From Caldisericales bacterium (GTDB lineage: Bacteria > Caldisericota > Caldisericia > Caldisericales > Caldisericaceae), in contig WFSP01000021.1 in the NCBI GenBank assembly GCA_015485995.1, positions 1 to 7,829 of the forward strand: a stretch of 7,829 bases of DNA, in the 5' to 3' direction. Below the pieces are notes generated by a model that was not told the DNA's origin, searched no databases, and saw only the letters and a list, made by a program, of their open reading frames with translations. Position numbers and translations under genes: made by a program. Numbering within the stretch: the first letter of the stretch is position 1; every line of letters begins with the position of its first letter. Below, piece by piece: positions 1-5,569 of the stretch.

Positions 1-86
1 ATTGTACGGTTGTGGGAAGCCCTGCTTACGTGGTGAAAAAGGAGAATAAAAATGCTGCACAATATAGGAAACACTCCGATTGTTAG
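1..86 (+). CDS. cysE: Serine O-acetyltransferase, C-terminal fragment (partial)
   Basis: The window opens inside a coding frame (codons in phase with position 3) that reads CTVVGSPAYVVKKENKN and ends at the TAG at 84-86 after ...RKHSDC. The pattern T-V-V-G-x-P-A-x-V-V is the usual end of the left-handed beta-helix in hexapeptide-repeat acetyltransferases, and serine acetyltransferase (CysE) is the member normally found directly before cysK. CysE makes O-acetylserine from serine and acetyl-CoA in the cytoplasm, which is the substrate of the next gene. The frame overlaps cysK by 35 nt, so the two are probably translated together. Only about 28 codons are visible; the family is seen from the motif, while the exact enzyme is inferred from the neighbour. 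Another hexapeptide acetyltransferase is possible. Confidence 0.66.
   Translation, partial: CTVVGSPAYVVKKENKNAAQYRKHSDC
39..44 (+). promoter_or_regulatory. Ribosome binding site of cysK
   Basis: AAGGAG lies 7 nt before the ATG at 52, inside the end of the upstream cysE frame. It supports ATG 52 as the true start and therefore supports a real 35-nt gene overlap. Confidence 0.7.
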
Positions 87-933
87 ACTTGAAAACAATA
101 GAAATATTTTTGTAAAGCTCGAATACATGAACCCAATGGGTAGTGTGAAAGACAGAGCAGCACTATTTATGATTAAGGATGCGTTGAATAAAAACAAAAT
201 TAAGCCGGGAGGTCTACTTGTAGAGGCAACCTCTGGAAACACAGGGATAGGGCTTGCATATGTTGGAAGAAGATTCGGTATCCATTGCATACTTGTTATG
301 CCTAATTTTATAAGTGTGGAAAAAATTGCTTTACTAAAAACGCTTGGTGCAGAAGTTGTTCTGACTGATGGCAGTAAGGGAATGGCGGGCGCTGTTTTAA
401 AAGCAAAGTGGATTGCTGAGAATGAAGATGCTTTTCTACCTAACCAGTTTTCTAATTATGCGAATGTTCTTGCCCATAAATTTGGAACAGGATCAGAAAT
501 TCTAAGGCAAATGTCTCTTAATGTTGATGCATTTGTCGCTGGTGTAGGAACAGGAGGGACTATTACGGGTGTTGCACTTGCACTTAGAGAATTTAATTCA
601 GGGATTAAGATTTTTGCAGTAGAGCCTAAGGAATCTCCAGTTCTTTCTGGGGGCAAGTCAGGGAAACATACAATTGAGGGGATAGGTGCAGGATTTTTAC
701 CTGCTCTATTTAATCGCAAAATAATTTCGGAAATTGTAAGAGTTCCACAAAAATTTGCTTGGGAAGAAACAGTAAGGCTTGCAAAAGAAAACGGAATTTG
801 TGGCGGTCCATCTACTGGAGCAAATGTTTATGCTGCGAAACTTGTTTCCAAAAAATTTTCGCTAAGTCGCGTTATTACTATTGCCCCTGACAGTTGTAAC
901 AGATATGAGAAAGAGTTAGCGAACTTCAAATAG
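52..933 (+). CDS. cysK: Cysteine synthase (O-acetylserine sulfhydrylase), PLP enzyme
   Basis: This cytoplasmic enzyme converts O-acetylserine and sulfide to cysteine and acetate. It is 293 aa, slightly shorter than the usual 300-320. The fold type II PLP signatures are all present in order: the N-terminal IGNTPIVRL (5-13), the NPMGSVKDRAA block with the Schiff-base lysine K33, the substrate-binding TSGNTG loop (60-65), the phosphate-cradling GVGTGGTITG loop (164-173), and GGPSTGA (251-257), whose S254 aligns with the serine that contacts the PLP ring nitrogen. EGIGAGF (209-215) is also typical of CysK. The C-terminal PDSxxRY motif reads PDSCNRY, with Cys282 where Gly is normal. The gene follows cysE in the same operon. 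A cystathionine beta-synthase-like or O-phosphoserine-using variant cannot be excluded, but the CysK assignment is well supported by context. Confidence 0.93.
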   Translation: MLHNIGNTPIVRLENNRNIFVKLEYMNPMGSVKDRAALFMIKDALNKNKIKPGGLLVEATSGNTGIGLAYVGRRFGIHCILVMPNFISVEKIALLKTLGAEVVLTDGSKGMAGAVLKAKWIAENEDAFLPNQFSNYANVLAHKFGTGSEILRQMSLNVDAFVAGVGTGGTITGVALALREFNSGIKIFAVEPKESPVLSGGKSGKHTIEGIGAGFLPALFNRKIISEIVRVPQKFAWEETVRLAKENGICGGPSTGANVYAAKLVSKKFSLSRVITIAPDSCNRYEKELANFK

Positions 934-1008
934 CTATAATAGTGTATTTAAATTAAATTATCTGTAGGGCGATTAACTACTCTTTTTGTTTGTTCTGGAA
1001 TCCTATAT

Positions 1009-2349
1009 TTATCTGTTTCTCGGTAAGTGTATATAAAAAGATGTTCCCTTTCCCACCTCACTTTTAACCTCTATCTCCCCATTTAATAGATTGATAAATT
1101 CTTTGACGACAGCCAGTCCCAACCCCACTCCTCCCGTTTTTCTGGATCTCGATTTATCTGCTCTAAAAAAACGATCGAATATATAAGGTAAGTCTTCTTC
1201 ATTAATTCCTGGGCCTGTATCTGAAACACTAATTATGACTTTACTTTCTTTTTGATATGTTTTTATTGTTACGCTTCCTTTTTCCGGAGTGTATCTTATA
1301 GCGTTATCAACAAGATTTGATATAGCATGTTCAAGAAGGTAGAGATCTGTTTGTAGAGAGAGTTCTTTATCGGCATGAAAGATAAGATTTATATTTCTTT
1401 TATTGGAAAGGACTGCAAAATCTTCTACTATTTTTTTAAGGAGATGGTTTAAATTAACAATTTTATAATGGATTCCCATACTTTCCGAGTCTATTCTCGC
1501 AAGTAAAAGCATCTGTGTTATTGTCTTGGACATTCTATCCGTAGATCTGCTAATAATAGCCATCTTTTTTCTTAATTCCTCGTTTGTAGGATGCTTTTTT
1601 TCTAATGTAACATCTATATTTGTTCTTATGATTGAAAGCGGGGTTTTGAGCTCGTGTGAAGCATCTTCGGTGAACTGTTTCAATCTTCTATACGAATTTT
1701 CTACTGGTTGCAAGATTACTTTAGATGTCTTATATGCAATGACCCATGTGAATACCATTATAATTGGTAATATCAACAAAAGAGAAAAGAATGACTCGCT
1801 TAATATTTCCCTCAAATTTGCATATGTTTGCCCCACCCGTACATACCCAACGATTCCTTTACTGCTTTCGATCGGCGTTGTGTATGTTCGCAATAAAATT
1901 TTCTTTCTTTTATTATCTATATTTTCTATTTTGTAGGTTGTCAAAAATTTATTTACGGATAATGTGGAATCGCCCAATTTGGCTCTGTTAATGGTGGAGA
2001 ATATGATATTACCGTGGTTATCTATTACTTGTATAACTTCATCATTACCGTAGAATGGATTGTTGTTTGATTCATCACTCAGTATGGTAATATTAGCAGG
2101 AAACTTCTCGTTTGTTGCAAGAATAGAAGCGATAGAATAAGCACGGTTTCTTATAGAATTATCAAAATTTTGATATAAGTTCTCAGAGTATACAATGAAA
2201 AATAAAATTTCCAGTGTAGCTACTATAAGCATAGTTACAATGGAATATTTTAGCGCAAGTCTTAAGCGTGCCTTTACAAAATTGTCTTTGCTTATATTTA
2301 ATCTTTTTATTTGTCTTCTTTTTATGCTTTGGACAAGATTTTTAATCAT
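1009..2349 (-). CDS. Membrane sensor histidine kinase
   Basis: This is the sensor kinase partner of the response regulator encoded just upstream. From the preferred ATG at 2349 it is 446 aa. It has two membrane segments (about 36-54 and 188-207) enclosing an extracytoplasmic sensor region of roughly 130 residues with no recognised domain, then a HisKA dimerisation helix with the phosphoacceptor in ASHELKTPL (H232). The ATPase domain shows the N box (NLVDNAIRY, from N345), G1 (DTGPG, 377-381), F box (FDRFF, 391-395) and G2 (GGVGLGL, 406-412), so the kinase should be active. A HAMP domain between TM2 and the H box is short or degenerate. The frame also has an upstream TTG at 2367 (452 aa), but its GAGGGA touches the TTG with no spacing. 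ATG 2349 overlaps the regulator stop by 8 nt and is favoured through translational coupling. Its 3' end faces cysK convergently. Confidence 0.92.
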   Translation of the reverse strand: MIKNLVQSIKRRQIKRLNISKDNFVKARLRLALKYSIVTMLIVATLEILFFIVYSENLYQNFDNSIRNRAYSIASILATNEKFPANITILSDESNNNPFYGNDEVIQVIDNHGNIIFSTINRAKLGDSTLSVNKFLTTYKIENIDNKRKKILLRTYTTPIESSKGIVGYVRVGQTYANLREILSESFFSLLLILPIIMVFTWVIAYKTSKVILQPVENSYRRLKQFTEDASHELKTPLSIIRTNIDVTLEKKHPTNEELRKKMAIISRSTDRMSKTITQMLLLARIDSESMGIHYKIVNLNHLLKKIVEDFAVLSNKRNINLIFHADKELSLQTDLYLLEHAISNLVDNAIRYTPEKGSVTIKTYQKESKVIISVSDTGPGINEEDLPYIFDRFFRADKSRSRKTGGVGLGLAVVKEFINLLNGEIEVKSEVGKGTSFYIHLPRNR

Positions 2350-3016
2350 CTTTAACTTGGTATCCAATCCCTCTTACAGTAAGAATAAGTTTTTTCTTAA
2401 ATCCTTTATTAATTTTTTTTCTCAAGTTTTTTACATGTGTTCTTACCGGATCTGACCAGAGTTTAGCATTTTCGTCCCATAGGTGGTTTTCCAATTCTGT
2501 TTTTGGAATAACCCTTCCTTTGTTTAATAATAAATACTCAAGTATTTCGTATTCTTTTTTGGTGAGCTCCATTTCCTTGCCATCTCTTGCTACCTTGTGA
2601 GAGTTTCTATCTATTATGAGATTGTTAACTTTTAAGATGCTGTTCTCAGAATCTTTTCCTCTTCTTGTAATTGCTCTTATTCGGGCTAAAAGTTCTCTAA
2701 AGTCAAATGGTTTTGTGAGATAGTCGTCCGCACCCAGATCAAGGCTTCTAATCTTATCATCAACTCCCTCCCGTGCCGTTAACATTAAAACAGGCATTTT
2801 ATATCCATCTTCTCTTATTTTTTTGAGTAGAGTCATTCCATCAATTTCCGGAATCATAATATCTAAAATTACGATATCATATGCCTCCTCAATTTCTATT
2901 TTGTCAAGAGCACTTTTACCGTCATAAGCAATGTCTACCGTAAAATAATGGTCTGTCAACCCTTCTCGGATTGCATCGGCAAGGTTTACTTCGTCGTCAA
3001 CCACTAAAATTCTCAT
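2342..3016 (-). CDS. OmpR/PhoB-family response regulator
   Basis: This cytoplasmic DNA-binding regulator of 224 aa has normal length for the family. The receiver domain (1-115) carries the acidic pair DDE (7-9), the phospho-acceptor D52 in VILDIMIPEIDG, T80 in LMLTARE, and K102 in the YLTKPF motif. The C-terminal winged-helix domain (about 126-222) has the family's LTKKEYEILEYLL segment, the recognition-helix region DPVRTHVKNLRKKI, and a closing VRGIGYQV. It is co-transcribed with, and overlaps, the kinase gene that follows. GGAGG sits about 7 nt before the ATG. Targets are unknown. Direct repeats upstream of the neighbouring PepSY gene have the 11-bp geometry typical of OmpR-family sites and are a plausible target, which would make the PepSY gene part of its regulon. 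Confidence 0.95.
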   Translation of the reverse strand: MRILVVDDEVNLADAIREGLTDHYFTVDIAYDGKSALDKIEIEEAYDIVILDIMIPEIDGMTLLKKIREDGYKMPVLMLTAREGVDDKIRSLDLGADDYLTKPFDFRELLARIRAITRRGKDSENSILKVNNLIIDRNSHKVARDGKEMELTKKEYEILEYLLLNKGRVIPKTELENHLWDENAKLWSDPVRTHVKNLRKKINKGFKKKLILTVRGIGYQVKDD

Positions 3017-3249
3017 TTTATATCCTCCATATTTGCTCTATACTCAGCTATAATTGAATTTACATTTATATTGTACTCCAATAAAAATAAATTAAAACAT
3101 TTATTTTCTAAGAAAACTTTTGGATATATAAATGTACCTATATCTGTTAAAAATTCCTCTTATTAAAGCCCCCTGTAGGTAGTGTTCCACAGGGGGCGGT
3201 GAGAAGGTTGATAAATAAAATAGAGCTTATCTATACTGTATTCATTCTG
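3017..3249. other. Intergenic region between the PepSY gene and the regulator gene
   Basis: This 233-nt gap is very AT-rich apart from the GC stem-loop at 3168-3197. The part between that stem-loop and the regulator must carry any independent promoter of the two-component operon. On the minus strand it contains TACAAT and TATAAA-like hexamers around 3060-3075, but no convincing -35 partner at 17 nt, so no promoter is called. A weak TTTTC-TAA-GAAAA palindrome lies near 3104-3116. No copy of the tandem repeat found upstream of the PepSY gene is seen here. No gene is supported. Confidence 0.5.
3168..3197 (-). terminator. Probable intrinsic terminator after the PepSY gene
   Basis: GCCCCCTGT (3168-3176) and ACAGGGGGC (3189-3197) form a perfect 9-bp GC-rich stem with a 12-nt loop. 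Read on the minus strand, the stem is followed by TTTAATAAGAGGAATTTTT, a short and interrupted T run. On the plus strand no T run follows. It lies 52 nt past the PepSY stop and before the response regulator. The poor U tract means termination may be partial, so some transcripts could read through into the two-component genes. Confidence 0.66.
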
Positions 3250-3849
3250 TTATGGTGTATCTGTTTGTGAACCTCTCTGTTCGCCTTGCTCTAATTGTAT
3301 TTTATCCGAATCTGCTTCCTTTGAATGCTTTTCTTCACCTTCGGATGTGTTACCGCTATCCGCTTTGCCTATAAAGAGTACTTTACCATTGCCAGCATCT
3401 ACTTTAATATCACGTATTGCTCCACTCTTGTCTTTTATTTGTACGCTGTAAACAAGAACTCCATTTTCATTGTCCAGAGCTATTTTCCCAACCAATGTCC
3501 CCGGAACTTTAGCAAGTGCTGCTTTAGAAGCCTGATCGGGAGTAATTTTTGCCATTTTCGAATAAGTGGATGCCTCTGCGCTTTCAGACGCAGAATCCTT
3601 ATCAGCTACTTTTATGCTTCCCATGTAGCTTGGATTCTGTACGTTCTTTCCCAAATCTTCCTCTGACTGATTTTCACCCGTTGCAGCAGGATTGGCTGTA
3701 GGGGTTGTTGCTTTCGGTATGGTAACAGATACACCGTTCCCCGCGTTTGCCGCAGGTGCATTAAACATACCTGCTCTCAGCCCAAACATGCCTGCGCCCA
3801 ACACTACCGCTGTGATTAACAGCGCTCCAATCAATTTTTTCTTACTCAT
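3250..3849 (-). CDS. Secreted or membrane-anchored PepSY-domain protein (YkoI-like)
   Basis: This 199-aa exported protein has an N-terminal KKK followed by a hydrophobic segment (about 6-26) that serves as signal peptide or anchor; no lipobox cysteine is present. A flexible Pro/Ala/Thr/Ser-rich linker follows, then NPSYMGSIKV (72-81), and then one PepSY domain (about 99-161: KITPDQASKAAL, NGVLVYSVQIKD, IRDIKVDAGNGKVLFIG). The tail is acidic and low in complexity. PepSY domains are thought to act outside the membrane, binding or inhibiting proteins, and YkoI-type members are often coded beside OmpR-type two-component genes, as here. The start is ATG 3849, because AGGAGG lies 8 nt upstream; the in-frame GTG at 3858 overlaps that Shine-Dalgarno sequence and cannot use it. 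The gene is visibly more GC-rich than its neighbours, partly because of its Ala/Gly-rich sequence. The ligand is unknown. Confidence 0.87.
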   Translation of the reverse strand: MSKKKLIGALLITAVVLGAGMFGLRAGMFNAPAANAGNGVSVTIPKATTPTANPAATGENQSEEDLGKNVQNPSYMGSIKVADKDSASESAEASTYSKMAKITPDQASKAALAKVPGTLVGKIALDNENGVLVYSVQIKDKSGAIRDIKVDAGNGKVLFIGKADSGNTSEGEEKHSKEADSDKIQLEQGEQRGSQTDTP

Positions 3850-3857
3850 ACATCTCA

Positions 3858-3863
3858 CCTCCT
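3858..3863 (-). promoter_or_regulatory. Ribosome binding site that fixes the PepSY gene start
   Basis: The minus strand reads AGGAGGTGAGATGTATG. The AGGAGG is 8 nt from ATG 3849. The competing in-frame GTG (3856-3858) shares its first base with the Shine-Dalgarno sequence, and the intermediate ATG (3851-3853) is out of frame and reaches a stop after three codons. Confidence 0.85.
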
Positions 3864-3872
3864 AATAGAATT

Positions 3873-3893
3873 TCAGGATATTTTTTATCCTGA
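3873..3893 (-). promoter_or_regulatory. Perfect hairpin at the predicted 5' end of the PepSY mRNA
   Basis: TCAGGATA (3873-3880) and TATCCTGA (3886-3893) are exact inverted copies with a 5-nt loop of T on the plus strand (A on the transcript). The -10 box at 3901-3906 predicts a transcription start near 3894, so this hairpin would be the first element of the leader, about 10 nt before the ribosome binding site. It could protect the 5' end from degradation, or act as a DNA operator for a dimeric repressor. The palindrome is directly seen; its role is inferred. Confidence 0.55.
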
Positions 3894-3900
3894 TAGCTTA

Positions 3901-3906
3901 ATTATA
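3901..3906 (-). promoter_or_regulatory. Promoter -10 box for the PepSY gene
   Basis: The minus strand has a perfect TATAAT. At 17 nt spacing the -35 position reads ACGTTC, a poor match to TTGACA, which is typical of promoters that need an activator. The tandem repeat occupies exactly this -35 and upstream region. The hexamer is seen; the promoter is inferred. Confidence 0.6.
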
Positions 3907-3911
3907 CAATT

Positions 3912-3955
3912 CTATTGTAGAGAGAACGTGAAGTTATTGTGGAGAAAACGTGAAT
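3912..3955 (-). repeat. Tandem 22-bp repeat, candidate response-regulator binding site
   Basis: Two adjacent units (3912-3933 and 3934-3955) match at 18 of 22 positions. On the minus strand each unit splits into two related 11-mers: TTCACGTTTTC, TCCACAATAAC, TTCACGTTCTC, TCTACAATAGA. This gives a T-y-h-A-C core every 11 bp, about one helical turn, which is the arrangement bound by head-to-tail OmpR/PhoB-family dimers. The array ends 5 bp upstream of the TATAAT box and covers the weak -35 position, as expected for an activator that contacts RNA polymerase. The two-component genes next door are the obvious candidate regulators, but that link is inferred. Confidence 0.7.
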
Positions 3956-3965
3956 TTTAGTGGGC

Positions 3966-4136
3966 TCATTTGAATTTAATAAGCATAAAAAGGAAGCCAA
4001 TTAGAATACCAAGTATAGTTACAGAAAAAATAATAGTGGCATAGAATAAGATTACTTTAATTTCTCTAAGTTCTTTTCTGATTGCCGAAAGTCCGTTCTT
4101 CAAATTTTCATCTTTTTCTTTATTTGTCTCCTTCAT
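3966..4136 (-). CDS. Small single-pass membrane protein, 56 aa
   Basis: This short gene begins at an ATG that overlaps the PIG-L stop codon as ATGA (4133-4136) and ends at TGA 3966-3968. GGGAGG lies 9 nt upstream of the ATG, inside the end of the PIG-L gene. The product has a charged, probably helical N-terminal part (MKETNKEKDENLKNG, then IRKELREIK) and a hydrophobic stretch of about 22 residues (29-52: ILFYATIIFSVTILGILIGF...) ending in a short basic tail, KFK. The layout suggests a cytoplasmic helix followed by one membrane span. No family is recognised. The coupling and the good ribosome binding site make it a likely real gene and probable accessory subunit of the operon's membrane enzymes, though a chance ORF is not fully excluded. 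Confidence 0.72.
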   Translation of the reverse strand: MKETNKEKDENLKNGLSAIRKELREIKVILFYATIIFSVTILGILIGFLFMLIKFK

Positions 4137-5551
4137 TTGTTTAATCCTCCCTTAGATTCTTCATTTATTTTCACGTTCCACCACGGGCTTTCGGATATTC
4201 TGACTCCGCCCTGTTCAATTTGAGTGGCAGAAAAGAAGCTTTTACTCTGTGAAAGATATTTTTTGTTTATGTCTACGTAAAATATTCTTTTGTTTGTATA
4301 ACCATATAAATTCGCGCTGGTCTTAATTATCACTTTGTCCTTGTTAAAAAGTAAAATATTTATATCCTTATCTACCATACGCCGAATCTCAATTCTGTAT
4401 TTTGGAGCATTCTTGAAAGGAGTACTATCAATTTCAGGATAAAAAAATATTATAAGTTTTGTAAATGGGGGAACGCCACCAGAAAGTTTAATAGTGAATT
4501 CTATATATTTGCCTTTTACTGCAATTCTTACTGATTCAATAAATGAGGTTAGCCCAGCCTTTTGCATTATTTCTTTTGACCAAAGAGGGAGAAAGGTTCC
4601 GTATCTTGATTGCCTGGGTACTAAAAAAATTTCATTTTTCCTTACAAAAGATTGCATAAAAGAGGGGTTTGTTTCATATTGGCTTTTATGCATAAGGATA
4701 GCTCTTTTCTTTAATTTTTCTTCTTTAATGGAAAGATTTATTGTTTTCCATATGCCTTTAAGATTTTTAATGTACGTTGGCGGATTGATATAGTTATTTG
4801 GATAAAGTCCCCAGGGTGACGGCCACTTCTCTGCATGTACAAAGTATGTGTAGCAATCCGGATGTAATTTTTCTTTTAGATCAAACAACGCAGCTTTGAT
4901 AAAAAGACCGCTTGCTCTATGATCCGGATTGATATCGCTTAAGGGAGGAAAGAATATCTTTGTAGGCATAAAAGAATAGATTACATTTTCGAGCAAGGTT
5001 AGTTCGTTTGCCTCAGTAAATGGAACGCCTATTTTATATGCGGTATTGTAAAATACTTTGTCATGCATTGTTAATCCTGAATAATATGGTTTTTTGCCAA
5101 AATAATCTGTCCATATTTTAAGAGTGCCAAAATCAGGGAAGCCTAAAAATACAAGATTACTCTGTTTTAATCCCAATGTTTCCATTGCTTTTACTGCTTC
5201 ACGGTGCCGCTCTTCTCCTAATTCAATAGCACCGACGGGATTTGGTACAAATTCTTCTTTTACCATCGTACTTGTATTGTGTGTTCCATATGTTACGTAA
5301 ATGATTTTTACTTTTGCTCCAATTTCTATAGCTTTTTCTATAACGCCAGAGCATGCAAGAACAGCATCGTCAGGGTGAGGTGAGATAATCAGCACTCTGT
5401 CGCTTTTGTTGAAAGAGATTCGAGGAAATGACTTAGGCATCGAGACTCCATAATCGTGGGCGATTGGCTTATAAACAAGAGCAAATGCTCCTATCAAGTA
5501 GCATATTAATGCGTAGAGTAATACTCTTATAATTGTTTTTCTTTTTCTCAT
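4133..5551 (-). CDS. Membrane-anchored PIG-L (LmbE-like) family deacetylase
   Basis: This 472-aa protein has a basic N-terminus and one membrane segment (about 7-27), which probably places the rest outside the membrane. The PIG-L catalytic domain spans roughly 50-310. The zinc and catalytic motif PHPDD is at 58-62 (H59, D61 and D62), and the second motif, normally HPDH, reads NPDHR (208-212). The family's second zinc histidine (H211) is thus kept while the first histidine is Asn. Family members remove acetyl groups from N-acetylglucosamine-type sugars on lipids or small molecules. Residues about 335-465 form an extra region with many beta-strand-like segments and no recognised domain. AAGGAG lies 6 nt before the ATG. 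The gene starts 18 nt after the NadE-like gene and overlaps the small membrane gene. The family is clear; the substrate is unknown, with envelope glycans or glycolipids most likely. Confidence 0.87.
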   Translation of the reverse strand: MRKRKTIIRVLLYALICYLIGAFALVYKPIAHDYGVSMPKSFPRISFNKSDRVLIISPHPDDAVLACSGVIEKAIEIGAKVKIIYVTYGTHNTSTMVKEEFVPNPVGAIELGEERHREAVKAMETLGLKQSNLVFLGFPDFGTLKIWTDYFGKKPYYSGLTMHDKVFYNTAYKIGVPFTEANELTLLENVIYSFMPTKIFFPPLSDINPDHRASGLFIKAALFDLKEKLHPDCYTYFVHAEKWPSPWGLYPNNYINPPTYIKNLKGIWKTINLSIKEEKLKKRAILMHKSQYETNPSFMQSFVRKNEIFLVPRQSRYGTFLPLWSKEIMQKAGLTSFIESVRIAVKGKYIEFTIKLSGGVPPFTKLIIFFYPEIDSTPFKNAPKYRIEIRRMVDKDINILLFNKDKVIIKTSANLYGYTNKRIFYVDINKKYLSQSKSFFSATQIEQGGVRISESPWWNVKINEESKGGLNK

Positions 5552-5569
5552 AGCATCTCCTTAATAAAA

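Noticed and set aside
456..719. 87-aa open frame antisense to cysK
   Set aside because: It lies wholly inside a well-supported gene, and the product is Pro/Ser/Thr-rich with no recognisable features, as expected for a shadow frame.
934..1008. Possible bidirectional terminator between cysK and the kinase gene
   Set aside because: A T-rich stretch (981-993) is present, but I found no stem of useful length before it on either strand.
1526..1991. Plus-strand open frames (136 and 75 aa) opposite the histidine kinase gene
   Set aside because: Both are complementary to conserved kinase coding sequence; their hydrophobic content arises from the antisense of AT-rich codons, and no ribosome binding site is evident.
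2195..2455. Plus-strand 86-aa frame spanning the kinase/regulator overlap
   Set aside because: Shadow of two real genes on the other strand; low-complexity Phe/Leu/Ser-rich sequence.
3325..3666. 113-aa plus-strand frame opposite the PepSY gene
   Set aside because: The PepSY frame has a signal segment, a recognisable domain and a strong ribosome binding site; the antisense frame has none of these.
4171..4184. A second match to the TTCACGTT half-site inside the PIG-L gene
   Set aside because: It is a single copy within coding sequence, lies on the opposite strand to the promoter array, lacks 11-bp partners and has no promoter nearby. Chance similarity is the simplest explanation.
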